A DNA stretch of 64,000 bases from Scytalidium lignicola (lineage: Eukaryota > Ascomycota > Leotiomycetes): positions 51,255-115,254 of the forward strand of contig NCSJ02000127.1 in assembly GCA_002812745.2 (NCBI GenBank), given 5' to 3'. The notes below the pieces were generated by a model. The model saw only the letters and a list, made by a program, of their open reading frames with translations, did not search any database and had not been told where the DNA came from. Both the position numbers and the translations under genes were made by a program. Numbering within the stretch: the stretch's first letter is position 1; the number at the start of each line of letters is the position of its first letter. Positions 23,755 to 34,992 of the stretch are shown here, piece after piece.

Positions 23755-25450
23755 GCCCGCAGGTAAGCAGCCCGAGCCAGCCCCCAAGGCTAGATTAGAA
23801 GTAGACCAACCGCAAGCTCAGCAAAGCAAACGCAAGCAATCAAAAGCAATCAGACGCGGCCGCGGAAGAGTGCAGAGACGCAAGGTGTCAATCGCACAAA
23901 TGCCGATGACAAAATGGAAACCCCTTAGTGTCGGGGTCTGATTGCGCAAGATTTAGTTCGTTGAGAGGTTTCTCCGCGGAGGTTGCTATAAAAATTATGG
24001 GGATGCTGATATCGTGGAGGAAGGGAAAGAAAGGTGGTTTCGAGAGCGACGAGTTAGAGGGAAATCTCTACCGGTAGCTGCTAGGGAAATCGGCGGTTTA
24101 GTGCTGGTATCGTAGCAATGGACGGTGCTGGTGGTGTGGATTGGTAAGGAAGTGTAGATGGTGGTGGTCTGGTGTGTGGGATCGGACGCGCTCCAGGTGG
24201 GCGAAGGCCTTATCGTGTGTTATCAATCCACGATCAATCTATGCTTTGATTACGTGAACCGGGGTGTTTGTCCCTCACGCTCTTCAATCGAACTACGGCC
24301 AACTAATATTAAGCATAACCAAGCCTCGATCAATCAGATTTAATTGTGGACCATGCGGGTTGGAGAACGGGGAGAACGGGGAAAATGGGGGGGAAAGCTT
24401 ATGATCATCAGCTACACGTAGTAGCCCTTCTATGTCTTCGCTCTCTGTTCCTAAATATCTGAAACGAGGGCTAGGGGACAAAAAGAGAGCCACAGATCCT
24501 CCATTATAATAAGACTGCCACCATATCCAATGAGCTACCGTTCTTTCATGCAAGAATAATAGAAAAGGCAAGAATTGTTGGTGCATGCCAATCGCTGAAA
24601 AAGGAAAAAAGAGGAATGCCAATTCTGGATAAGCTCCCCAACGTCCCCTTGGAACACACTGAGTGATAAGACAGTAAGACAGGCTACACGTAGGAGCATT
24701 GTAACGAATTATGCATGATCAGCATTCGTTTCTATAATAATATGCTATTAGTCCTCCTTCTACAGTTTTGTACTTGGGTGCATCCTATCCTGTGCAATGC
24801 CATTGGCCTGGAAATTCATTGGCTGAACGAACCTTAACTCTCGTTGTTGTCGGTATTGAAAAGCCAAGTTTACCTGTCGTGCCCGTCTCCCTTCAGACCC
24901 CAAGTCGCTTACAGTAAGCATCTCAGGCCAAAGGGATATTGTCCACTTAAAATCCTTCATTCTCCTATAACGGAGATCATTGTAAAAGTGGTTCAAATTG
25001 GCTTATGGGGTCCGAGGGTACCATACGCGTGTCACGTTCGAAGTAAGAGCACCAAATTTATAAAAAAAANTTCTTATTTACTTATTATAATTATCATCAT
25101 CTTTGCGTCGTTCAATCTATCACTTCATCTTTTTGCTCTTTCATGTTCTTCCATACTTGCTTAACAGACAACGAAGAGGTATCTCTGCTGCAACACAACC
25201 CTGGGAGTCTTTCGAATCCACATCTAAAACAAATCCCAACGCCAATTCTATACCGCGCCAGTGAGTTTTATTATGAAAATCAAGAACTTTTTTTTGGAAA
25301 AACAAGAACAAGGACAAGAAAACAAGCAAGGTCCAAAAAAACATGAGAAGAAGGGGAAAACAATCAAAGTCCAAAAGAAAACATGAGAAGAAGGGGGAAA
25401 ACATCCAATCCAATACGGCTATCCAACAGCAACATCAGGGTATCTCCATC
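23755..25450. other. Intergenic with 5' leader and 3' repeat
   Basis: The left part (23755-24300) is the likely promoter and leader of the NirA-like gene. Near 24360-24385 there is a G-rich microrepeat around GGAGAACGG. A tandem duplication of about 43 bp (25330-25415, separate entry) lies just past the end of the MFS gene. A single N at about 25070 follows an A run. No coding region recognised. Confidence 0.5.
25330..25415. repeat. Two-copy tandem repeat, about 43-bp unit
   Basis: Two near-identical copies of a purine-rich unit (GTCCAAAA.., ACATGAGAAGAAGGGG, AAAACA) follow each other directly. They lie just past the stop codon of the MFS gene, so probably in its 3' untranslated region. Confidence 0.7.
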
Positions 25451-27311
25451 TTATCCTGCCGCAAAGGTACTCCTCTTCCTCATCGCCTCACCATACTTCC
25501 ACAGTAAAAACGGTGCTGGGAATCCTAGCGCAATTCCCAAAAACCCAAGCAGACTATTGCCCCATCCATAATGCAGCTTAGCATACATGTATGGCGCAAA
25601 CAGCGGGAATCCAAACCCAGCCAAACTTCTCAACACGGTCGCGGCTCCTACTGCACTGGCTGCATAGCGGGGGTATGCGTCCACGATGTAGGTCTGAATA
25701 CACTGGAATCCGATGATGACTCCAGCGCAAAAGAGGGATGCCCCAATGTTGGGCAAAATCCAGTGCGTATGAGCTTGGGCACACCAACCGTACCAAAATA
25801 AGCCGACGGGGACCAGAATTGCGCCTGGGATCATAAGAGGAACACGGAATTCCGGACGACCGACGTTGTTGTTACGACGTTTCAAGGCACGATAGATGCG
25901 ATCTTGCAGTGGCGCACAGATTTGCGCGCCCATGAAGAAGCCAATGCCGAGGGAGATATAGTTAAGACCACCTATGCCAACACTTTCACCATACTCGACT
26001 TCCCATAGCGTCGGGAAAGTCGAGAGAACGAGGTACATGAGTCCATACAAGTAAGCCATGTAGACGGCAAGCACCTGAACTATGATTTGTGTACCGAGAA
26101 GCTTAAAGGGGCGGATTAGGGAGATTCGAATAGTTTTCCCTAGGGTTCGGTCTGGGCGATCATATTCAGTGTGAAGAGCTGTGTTGCCGGTTTCCTTGAT
26201 CATTCGGACCTTTTTGCGGTGTAAGAGGACTGGTGCATAAGTTTCTTGTAGGTAAAAGAGACCAACAACCTGGATCAGGCCGTCGGCGATGGTGGTAGCA
26301 TAGAAAATCCAGCGCCAAGAGGTATTCATTGATATAAAGCCACCTGCTATAGGGCCAACTGCAGGACCGAGCAGAGGTGCCAAGCTATATATGCTTATTG
26401 CGCGACCACGCTCTTCTGCCGTGAATAAATCAGCGAGAACACCACCTCCTATTGCAAGAGGCGCTGAACCGCCAAGACCTGAGAGAAATCGGAAGGCTAT
26501 GAGCTGGCCCTTCGTCTTTGCTAATGCGCATGCTAAATTAAAGAAGAAGTACATGAGATTGCTAAGTTGGAGTACAATGGTTCGTCCATACATCTCCGAA
26601 AGAGGACCCACGAGAAGGGGCCCAATTGCATATGCCAAGACGAACACAGACAAAGTTAACGACAGTTCTATATCGGCGGTTATATGCAGTTCCTTTCCAA
26701 TGGAATTGAGAGCTGGCGCAACCATTGATGAAGATACTGGTGAGATGAACGTGAAAGACGATACTATGGACACATGCAAAGTTAGCCGCTCTGTCTGATA
26801 CCTAAAGCCTAGTGACTGATTCGTCGAGTTTTATAATGGGTATCTACGTACCAACAAGGACAGCAGCCCATTTATGCCTGAAAGTCCAATTCTTCGGATT
26901 CGCTGGATCTTCTGGTCCATCCCACAAGACGAGATTTGGGTCACGTTCTCGTGCGCTTCTAGTGCTCCTAATCTTCTCCAACCTACGAGCACGCCCTGGC
27001 TCTAGATCCATATCCCGCTGGTTCTCAATGCCGCCATGGACCTCCGACACAACCCCTTCAGACATGGCATGGTCGAGGTCCTCGCCGATCTCCTCGTCTT
27101 TCTCCTCGAGGTCTGCATCATCACTAGTGGTGGTCTCATCTTCGGCCCCATAGTCGCTGCCATGATAGTGCGAGTGGTCGTCGAGGTAGTTCCCCGAGGT
27201 GACTCGTGTCAAAGGATCCGGAGGCAAGTTATTCGAGGCTCCATCGCGTGTTGAGGCGGCGCCAGTAGTAGACTTCTTTGATCGCGTGGACCTGGCCGAG
27301 GAGTCTGCCAT
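25451..27311 (-). CDS. DHA1-type MFS multidrug/polyamine-like transporter
   Basis: Plasma-membrane-type 12-helix drug:H+ antiporter of 590 aa. Exons 26852-27311 and 25451-26763, intron 88 bp (GTACGT..CATAG); splicing joins KWAAVLV to VSSFTFISPVSSSMVAPAL, the first helix. A long acidic Ser/Thr-rich cytoplasmic head (about residues 1-150) leads into LVLWDGPEDPANPKNW, the signature entry of fungal DHA1 pumps. Motif A is GPLSEMYGRTIVL, and the motif C-like LAPLLGPAVGPIAGGF marks an antiporter. The C-terminus ends soon after the last helix. Start MADSSARSTRSKKS at 27311. Family knowledge suggests export of drugs, toxins or polyamines; the actual substrate is unknown. Confidence 0.9.
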
Positions 27312-28133
27312 GACGTCTAGTGGACCGACCCCTTGAACTTTTCCCCAACTTTTTTTTCTTTCTGTTAAATGGATCCTGACGAAAGGATTGCAAAGAGTTG
27401 CTTCTCGTGTTTCTCTTCTTGATCTTGAGAGAAATGCCAGAAAGAGAGATATTCTACAGGAAAATGTAGAACGTTTATAAATGAAAGAAAGAGAAAGAAA
27501 AGCAAGGACAGCAGAAGAGGAGAAAATACCCCAGAAGGAATCTTCCCCGTCGGGGATCTAAATTGTGACGGCGTCACCCAAAATGCACAAATTGAGAGGA
27601 GATAAGGCTTAAGTCCAAAGACCCGAGGGTCAGTTCCCCGCTGGTCGGGGCCAGCCACACCGACTGCGTACTTCTTCCTCATCTCTTCTTCCTCTTCCTG
27701 GCTCCAGGTACGAAGATGCATTTTTCGTTCCTATTTCCGCGTTTCTCAGTGGCCACCCACCGCTAGTTGGGGCAAAGTGACGCTTTTCGGTGTGCAGTCG
27801 CCCGGCTATCGGCACGGTGAATCTGTTTTAGCGTTGGAGGGGGCAACGGTACGAGGGTACTTCCGTTCCGGGAGGTTGTTGTCAGGGAGCGGAAGTCAAC
27901 AATTGCTCCCACTCCCGTTTGCTGCAACCACACTTACGTATAATCACCTCGGTGATAATCTTCCGTTCCACTGCACAAAAGACGTTTATTCATTTATGCT
28001 CTTAAATACGAACTTGGAGAACATCGATTCCCGCACGAGCTTGATTACTAAACTCTCCTACATATACGGTCATTCCCATACAGCTCTATCCAGCTTGCTT
28101 CCTGCATTGGAATTGTACTAAATCTCCGAAAGT
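27312..28133. other. Intergenic, promoter side of the MFS gene
   Basis: Likely promoter and leader of the MFS transporter on the left; on the right it borders the 3' end of the AIM9-like pseudogene. Open frames present (for example 27365-27721, minus) show no domain. Nothing else recognised. Confidence 0.55.
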
Positions 28134-30124
28134 CTAGAGAATCGTCTCCACACACGATCCCCACTCTGCTCTAGACTTACACTCATAGAGCAACTGCAGC
28201 CATAAATCTTTACAGTTGACAATTGCTTTCGCTGGCAACCTGTAATCTATCTCCTCATGGTCCTGAAACGGCCAATACTCTTCAAACTCCCTCCTCTCTT
28301 CCGTATCAGCAGCCTTGGCCATCTCACTCTTAATAAGTCTAGCTTTCTCTTGAGCGCTCTCATATTCTTCATTCGCTACCCAGCCATCAATGTTAATCCC
28401 GATGAAATCACGTACTTGCTACATTTGTTCATCCTCATTCTTCTGCTTAGCATCCCGTCCAAGACACTCCTCAACTTCTGCCGGGGAGTACTGGATTGGA
28501 GGAAGTATATTTTCTGGTGAAGTAATCTCTGACCAACGTCCCATGATCCTGATCAGCTCTGCCTGGAGCGATGTATTGTCTCCCTCCCACGGCCGGCTAG
28601 CAGTGTCATAAAGCTGGTTCCGCAAAACAAGATTAAACTTCCCCATGGCATGAAAATGCGGCTTGTTCAGACGGCTCGTGTACCTAAGATAGAAATAATG
28701 GGCTTGCCGCCGAATATAGAGGTCCATTTCGATTTCTTTCTCGTTATCACTCATGCTGTCAAAATTCTCAGCCAATTTTGGGCGTTGGAAGTTCTCCAGA
28801 TCATCGTCCCCATAGTTCTGGAAATGCTTGGGCATTTTTGCCTGTAAGAATATTGGAAGGATAGTAGCATGCTACCAGTCAATAATATCAGTGATATCGC
28901 CAGAGTCAGAGACAAAAATATTGCTAAAAGACAAATCAGGATGACGAATAGTCGGCTGGTTCAGTTGCTTTTCTTTAGGGACGAGGTGAGGCACAATCTT
29001 TAGATAGTCTAATAGATGATTTATCTGGACCTGTGGATCGACCATTTGACGGCCGTAAAATTCCCTGTAGAGTGGTTCACGTGGAAATCGTCGTTTACCA
29101 AACCTTTGAAGCCATTGCATCTCTCTCTCCCCTTCCGCTCTCAATACTTCCTCACTGCTTTCCCCTGAAAAAAAGCCAACTGGTTTATTTATCTAGAATA
29201 AGATCATAAAGGTAAGGATACTCACAAGGTCCACGATTAAGAGCGAGCTCATTTCACTTTTGATACCACCACAAATACTCAGTTGAAGGTCCGATGCAAA
29301 ATCGGCCTGAGTCTTTAACCTTAAGCGTCTGGTTTTCTGGCACAGCCACACTCTTAACATTAGGTTTCAAGGTATCCTTGAAAAACAGAGAGCCGTTGGC
29401 AGGAAACTGGATACCGAAGAGGACTCTTTCTACGTCTACAGTTTTCTCAATAATAGCCATTCTCTCTAAGCCACATCTCTTCCAACTCGCGCCCTTGAAC
29501 TCGTTCCATGATAATATATTCAGAGCCAACTTCATTTGATGACGATGAATTCCAATCAAAAACCTTGGGAACTGGAACACCATTTAGACGTAAGAACTCC
29601 ATTGTAGCAACCTCACTAGCGATACCATATCTTCGAGGAATGGTGCTTGGGTAAGGGAGCCGTGCGGTGACCTTGAGTCCATCGCGGAAAGTTGCTTCCA
29701 GGATACGGTATGAACCTCCTTCTGCAAATTTGGTAAAGAGTATGATGTTAGTAGCCAATTGCCCGGCAGATTTAGCAATGAGACGGCAAAGTTCGTTTAC
29801 GTTAAAAACAAGTCTTCTCTCAGACAGGCGAAGATGTTCATTATATCTTTTTTAATAGCACGGATGAAAAAAGTTAATGAAAAATGAATGGAAACGAAAA
29901 ATGTAAAATGATATCTAAATTTTGACTTACAGACATCTACCGGAGGTGTAATTGAAGAATGGATGGGTGATGTCTTCGATGTTAACCGTTGCTTCATAGG
30001 GCTTTCCTATGTTGTATTTCCGTGATGAGGAGCTGTCATGTCGGAACAATACCTTCACTCTATCTTTACTAAATGTGACATAGCTTTGAGATAATCCTTT
30101 TCTAATACAACCATATCTTTGCAT
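28134..30124 (-). pseudogene. AIM9-like phosphotransferase (APH fold) pseudogene
   Basis: Homologous along its length to the fungal AIM9-like APH family, but broken. Exon 1 (29931-30124) begins MQRYGCIRKGLSQSYVTF and ends ITHPFFNYTSGRCL; an 84-bp intron (29847-29930) leads to YNEHLRLSERR. A frameshift near 29465 separates RELEEMWL from MAIIEKTVDVE. In-frame stops are TGA at 29254-29256 (WWYQK*NELALNRGP), TAG at 28872-28874 directly after IRHPDLSFSNIF..DIIDW, and TAG at 28419-28421 (EQM*QVRDFIGIN). An intact-looking intron lies at 29165-29225. Each stop is one C-to-T step from the residue expected in relatives (Arg, Gln, Gln), two of them in CpA context. The reading frame resumes after every stop, so decay is recent. 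The Brenner motif survives in part as RHPDLSFSNIF. Confidence 0.85.
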
Positions 30125-30871
30125 TGCAAAAATAGAGAATGTTAATGCAAAACTTTCGGCCAAGACATAATGTTGATATTCCCCTGCCGCTTACAGAGAT
30201 TGTGTGCAACATAGCAACCACCGGAAATTTTCTCTGCACTGCCCATAGCACCGTCAGACCTCAATTTTATGCATATCACATTTTGCCATTAAATTTCCGT
30301 TGCATGTTCCATTCTCTCTTACCAATGACATGGCTGCTACTTAATAGTTACAACCATCCCGGGTCGGGCCGGCCACCACTTAAAGCCGAATGACTCGTCA
30401 GTCCGGAGTTCGTGACGACCGATTGGTTGCATTTTCATGTCTTTTTATATGGAAAAGGCACCTCTAAAAAGCTTGTTTTCCGTACTCTAAAAAGAAAGTT
30501 TTAACAGCCTTACATCCGCGGAACTAGATGAACCTAATACGGCAATAGCTTCTTGCTAGCTACATGCTCTTATCCTAATGTGGCTTGCTGTGCTGGTCAT
30601 CGCCTAATGATCCATCTAAGGGTGCCTCAAAGGTGATAACCTTGTACCCTTCGATTCGATGCAAACAAAACATTAATTCTACGGAGCATCACATCATGGT
30701 ATGAGCTTGCTTTATACGGCAGTTTGTTCGTAAACGATAAATCATATGGGCTATGGCACGCCGGAGATGATCATTATATTGGCTATTCGGAGTCCGAAAC
30801 CCATCCGGAAACCCATTCCGAGAACTTCACGCTAAAGTACCCCCTTTTTCAAAACCTTTCCGAGTTCAAGT
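30125..30871. other. Intergenic
   Basis: Between the start of the AIM9-like pseudogene and the 3' end of the GH28 gene. No coding signal, RNA gene or repeat recognised. Confidence 0.55.
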
Positions 30872-32496
30872 TCAGCATCCACTTCCCGTCAGCCCACTGA
30901 CTCCTCCAGGTGCAATATAGCTACAGCTCCCCATTGCTCCGGTCGGTTCGGCACCAGGTGCAGTCGCCAGACTGATGTTCTGCAATGCAATATTGAAGCA
31001 TGGGTGTACATTTGAGCAGCTAACCTGTGCTGTCCGCGTACCCTTTCCGGTGATGAACCCTGTGAAGTTTACAAATGCGATGTTAGAGATTTCCATGAGC
31101 GAAGTGCCTGGATAGGTTCCGTTATCTCCACTGTCCTCGGTGATATCTGGTCCGATCCCCGCTCCTTCCACGTAAAAGTTCTCAAATCGAACATTTTGAA
31201 CCACCCCCCTAGAAAGTACGGATTAGAATTGATAATACTCCCGAGATGGCATAGATCAGAACGGAAATGGGAGTGAACTTACCAACCGCCTCCTCGCGGC
31301 AGTCCGGCACTCTCGTAGGAGCCTTGGGGGACCAATGCTCCTACCCAGGTCTTGATGTAAGCCGAGCTTTCCATGTCATTATTGTGGGTCAAGATGTTTG
31401 CGTCGCGGACTAAGACATTGATTACAGACGAATCCTCCAGATATTGACCAAGACTACCAATTGCAATACCATTCCCACCGTGACAGGTGATCTATTTGCT
31501 ATCATCAGCAGTTGGGCTCAAAACAAGGAGTTTCGGGGTTTTCATCACGTTTTGGACAAAGATGTTGTAAGATCTAGGCTTGATAGCTATGCAATCATCT
31601 CCACCTTGGTACACCATATTGGTAAGCTTGATATTATATGCATCCATAGTGTCAAATCCATCCGTATTCTGAACCCAGTTCTTTCCAAATGGAGCGTTAA
31701 CGGCAGTTGCATTGCATAAAATGTCGTTGAACCACATATTAGTACCATTCATAATGTTCAGAGACCAAAGCGGTGGATCCTTAACATAGACTAAATTCTC
31801 TTTAGCTGATAAATTGCCACAATTTATCGAGTAGTTTCTTACAATGTTCAACAAAGACATCACTAACGTTCCAGAAGACGAACGGCATAGGGCGTCCTGG
31901 TTGCGTATTACCTTCTTCTACATTGTACCACGCATTACCATTGCCATAAATGCCGCCTGTTCCATAACCGTTGATGTGGATTCGTTCTCCACTGATGACG
32001 AATCCTGCATGATGGTTTTGGAAGGCAATTGGGTAGGAATTGTTGCGCCAGTAGTCGAGATCATCGGACATCTGTCAGCATTATCAGTAAGTGTTTTGAA
32101 CAACGCTTCAGAACTGGTTCAAGGGGGAGGAAAATATCTTGTATTTCTAAACCCTGCACATACCGTCCATACCCCTTTCCACTCAACAGTAACATCATAG
32201 ACAACGGGGTTCAACTTGGTTGCAATCCAGTAATTCTCTCCTTCTGGAAACACCACGGTCCCACCGGCATTACAGTCTTTGAAAGCTCTCAGGATCTGCG
32301 GCGTGTCGTCTCTCTTATGGCCGAGCGCTCTAACAGTGCATACCTGTCCGTTATGAGTGGGACTTCGAGGTGGTGGGCTCCACGGCGGCGTGCTCCACGG
32401 CGGCGTCCATGGCGGTAATGGAAATGGCAGGCCGTTCGGAGCTGCGTCTACTGTGATGAGGGCAGCTATCAGCGTGAATATAACATTTGAGAGCAT
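30872..32496 (-). CDS. Secreted GH28 exo-polygalacturonase-type glycoside hydrolase
   Basis: Secreted pectin-degrading enzyme of 449 aa; GH28 members cleave alpha-1,4-galacturonic links by inversion. Five exons (32164-32496, 31843-32071, 31549-31790, 31283-31491, 30872-31208) with introns of 92, 52, 57 and 74 bp; all joins keep frame and rebuild family motifs. The signal peptide is MLSNVIFTLIAALITVDAAP, followed by a Pro/Trp-rich stretch (about residues 22-48). Conserved sites: SDDLDYWRNNSYPIAF, YVKDPPLWSLNIMNGTN, NTDGFDTMD and YQGGDDCIAIKPRS (catalytic Asp residues), then TCHGGNGIAIGSLGQ and SSAYIKTW (the exo-type equivalents of G-H-G and R-I-K). Exo-acting polygalacturonase or a close rhamno/xylogalacturonan hydrolase are the options. 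For intron 2 the acceptor at 31791 is preferred because it restores VEHFYVKDPPLW. Confidence 0.92.
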
Positions 32497-33484
32497 TTTA
32501 AGCGTTGATTTGGGTGTTTCTGGAAGATCAATTGAGCATTGACAAGAAGAAATCCAGAAATGCTGCCCCAGATTCAGAGTTCAATAAAACAAAAATTAAA
32601 GATAATATAGGTTTGGCAAGGAAAAGAACCGTACCTTAGTCTATGTGCTTCCCCTCTTGAAAGCCTTCATCTTGTTTACAAGTGCCAATTAATCTTCCAA
32701 CGGAATAACATCTGTTTGGCCCGCTCATAAGCTAGCCACACCGACCACAAAGCCTCTCCAGTACTATCAAGTTCTCACGAGCATTTTGCCTTCCCAGCTG
32801 GCCCGAAGTTGATCGGATCGATGGAGGAAATACCATTTCGTACAGAAATTCCTTCCTTAGTATTTTACTCCTATTGGAGGCAAAATTTTTCAGGAAACGG
32901 AAATCCCCATATTTTTAAAAATTAACAAGATCGTCACGCCTCATCCAAGCGCATCGAAAGCAATTGGCGGGAGTTTTGGCCGAAGTTGAATTAAGCCTTC
33001 GAGGGGCTTCGGTGTTGCTTCTCCCGAGACGAGCTTGGGGCTTGGGGTCTGGGGTAATGGAAGGGTTAAAGGGAGCCACCGAAACTTTGGGCCTTGGAGA
33101 AGTGGACGGGGTTATGGAGAAGGCGGATGAAGCATGCTTGACGCTCAATATATTTTTGAAAAGCTAGATTTAGAAAGATGGTTTGTCATGTGGGACTTCT
33201 TATGGGTATCTTCAGCCTCGTTCAGGTCCAATACGCGGGGTAGAACAAGGCTGACACAAGGCTCCCAAAATGACGCAAGCGTCCAAGCGTCAATTACCTA
33301 CACCAAATATCACACAACAATTGAACCTCTCAATCACGAATCAAAATAAGACAAGCATCATCGCCTTACTAACCCCATTGAAGGGAATATCTAATTTGTA
33401 ATCTCCCACATCAGCGTGTGTCAATCCTTCAAAATAGCTCCCTTCAATCGCACACTCTCCCGCCTTCAGGGCATAGCTCGCACT
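32497..33484. other. Divergent intergenic region
   Basis: Shared upstream region of the GH28 gene (minus) and the oxidase-like gene (plus). An open frame at 32964-33167 has no domain. Nothing else recognised. Confidence 0.55.
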
Positions 33485-34408
33485 ATGTCTACTGGTACAT
33501 CGTCGGCACCATCAATGAGCAGTAGTGCTATTGGCAGTGCTGGCGACAGTATAGACCCAGCACCATGGCGCACCCAATTCTTAGACCACATATCCAAACT
33601 TGACTCCCCAACCTTCGTCCTAAGCACCCTGCACCCAGGTGTGGAAGACGCCAACGCGAGCTCGAGTTCTTCCTCCACCACCCCGCTACCCTTCTTCCCC
33701 AGGGCACGAACCTGCGTCTTTCGTGGCATGTGGACTGAGCTCCCCGACAACGAGCGTAATCCGGCACCAAGAAACGAGAAGGTTTACGAGAGCGAGTTGT
33801 TCACAATCACGACGGACGTGAGGATGAATAAAGTACCTGAGATATTTGCCAGCGCTCCTGGCAGCGAGAGAAATGGTGGGAAGGAGTCGTGGAAGGGAAG
33901 CGGCGGTGGGGGCCCGGTTGAGGCGGTGTTTTGGGTGCAGCCAACAATGACGCAGTGGAGGGTTCAGGGAGAGGCATATGTCATTGCGCCAGATATTGAC
34001 GGTGAGACGGCTGGAGTGAAGGTTGTGAAGCACGCGCTTGGGTCGAGGATGAGGGTTGTTAAGGGGAAGGAAGGGAAAGAAGGTGATTGGAGTTGGAGCA
34101 GAGAGCTCACGGCGCAGTTTGGAAATATGAGCCCTGGCATGAGGGGAAGTTTTCGGAATCCGCCTCCTGGGAGTAGTGTTTCGATTCCTCCGTCGGATGG
34201 TTTGGGCCTTGGACAGAAGGTTGATGATTTACATGATGAGATTGCTAGGGCAAACTTCAGGGTGGTGGTGATTAAGCCGGAGGTGGTAGAGCAGGTAGAT
34301 TTGTCAGATCCTGAGAGAGGAAGGAGATGGAAGTATATATTTGTTGGAAGGGACAAAAATGGAGATGTAAAAGGCGAGGAGTGGAAAGTGGAGGAGTTGT
34401 GGCCTTGA
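33485..34408 (+). CDS. Pyridoxamine-5'-phosphate-oxidase-like FMN-binding protein
   Basis: Intronless, 307 aa. The order of conserved parts fits the fungal/plant PNPOx-like (Alr4036-type) split-barrel family: APWRTQFLDHISKL near the N-terminus, PRARTCVFRGMWTELP (FMN-site strand), YESELFTITTDVRMNKVPEI, then VEAVFWVQPTMTQWRVQGEAYVI. Late segments RANFRVVVIKPEVVEQVDL and WKYIFVGRDKNG close the barrel. Start chosen at the ATG at 33485 (MSTGTSSAPSM); the open frame extends upstream to 33416 but begins with GTG. No targeting signal is obvious. The reaction is not known for most relatives; vitamin B6 oxidation is not proven for this branch. Confidence 0.85.
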   Translation: MSTGTSSAPSMSSSAIGSAGDSIDPAPWRTQFLDHISKLDSPTFVLSTLHPGVEDANASSSSSSTTPLPFFPRARTCVFRGMWTELPDNERNPAPRNEKVYESELFTITTDVRMNKVPEIFASAPGSERNGGKESWKGSGGGGPVEAVFWVQPTMTQWRVQGEAYVIAPDIDGETAGVKVVKHALGSRMRVVKGKEGKEGDWSWSRELTAQFGNMSPGMRGSFRNPPPGSSVSIPPSDGLGLGQKVDDLHDEIARANFRVVVIKPEVVEQVDLSDPERGRRWKYIFVGRDKNGDVKGEEWKVEELWP

Positions 34409-34728
34409 GACGAGGTAACTGATATCGGATACAACATGCACATACATAGATCTATGAATATATATGAACATGAGCTATGGAAGAGCGTTAAACCGCCTCA
34501 ACTATAGACAAATATAATAATTTGAAAGATGGAAATGCTATAAGTATTAATATAAAAGCAGCAGTAATTGTCGATAGAATATAAAAATTGTGGTTTCGAA
34601 AAAACCGAAGAACACCACACTACTGCCAAAAGAAAAAGAACAATACTAAAAAGAACTAAAAAAGATGGCTAAAAAAAAACAAAGCAAACCCCCATAGAAG
34701 AAAAGAAGCACCGAAAAAAAAAACCAAA
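34409..34728. other. Spacer with A-rich tracts
   Basis: Downstream of the oxidase-like gene. AT- and A-rich; the A run at about 34715-34723 would be the T-rich terminator of the minus-strand tRNA-like gene that follows. No gene seen. Confidence 0.5.
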
Positions 34729-34992
34729 TGCTGACAGTGAGGTTCGAACTCACGCATCTCTCGATAATGGTGTTATAAGCGCAAACTTAAAACCACTGTT
34801 CTCACAATATGTCATTAGAATACTGAGTCATAATAGGTGTTGTCGTAGTTATGAAGGGGAGAGGATGACTAACCCGCCTTAGACCCTGCAGATTTCATTT
34901 GTTAGCTTAATGAGCCCTTAAATTTTTGGGTTTTTTTTGAGGGGGAGAGGGGGGAAGAGAAGAGGGGATGACGCACGCTCGGCCATGTCAGC
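34729..34992 (-). tRNA. Interrupted class II tRNA-like gene
   Basis: The 5' end on the minus strand (34992-34978) reads GCTGACATGGCCGAG, a textbook tRNA start with A box. The 3' acceptor strand TGTCAGC (34736-34730) plus discriminator A pairs with it over all seven bases, next to the T arm GTGAG-TTCGAAC-CTCAC, and a T run follows. Between them, D-loop-like TGGTTTTAAG, an anticodon-arm region around CTTATAA and a long variable region (ATTATCGAGAGATGC) suggest a class II tRNA. About 180 bp of unrelated, partly C-rich sequence separates GGCCGAG from TGGTTTTAAG. This is not where nuclear tRNA introns occur, so it is either an insertion that killed the gene or a rearranged pseudogene. Isotype not assigned. 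Confidence 0.55.

Noticed and set aside
27365..27721. 118-codon minus-strand ORF downstream of the pseudogene
   Set aside because: Low-complexity hydrophobic end, no domain; lies in the promoter of the MFS gene.
28867..28877. Intron to remove the TAG after DIIDW in the AIM9-like gene
   Set aside because: The frame after the stop continues with the expected family sequence (HATILPIFLQAKMPKHFQNYGD) without a gap and there is no donor/acceptor pair, so it is a nonsense change.
31806..31842. 37-bp version of GH28 intron 2
   Set aside because: Too short for a fungal intron; the 52-bp alternative (31791-31842) has a CTAA branch site and restores VEHFYVKDPPLW.
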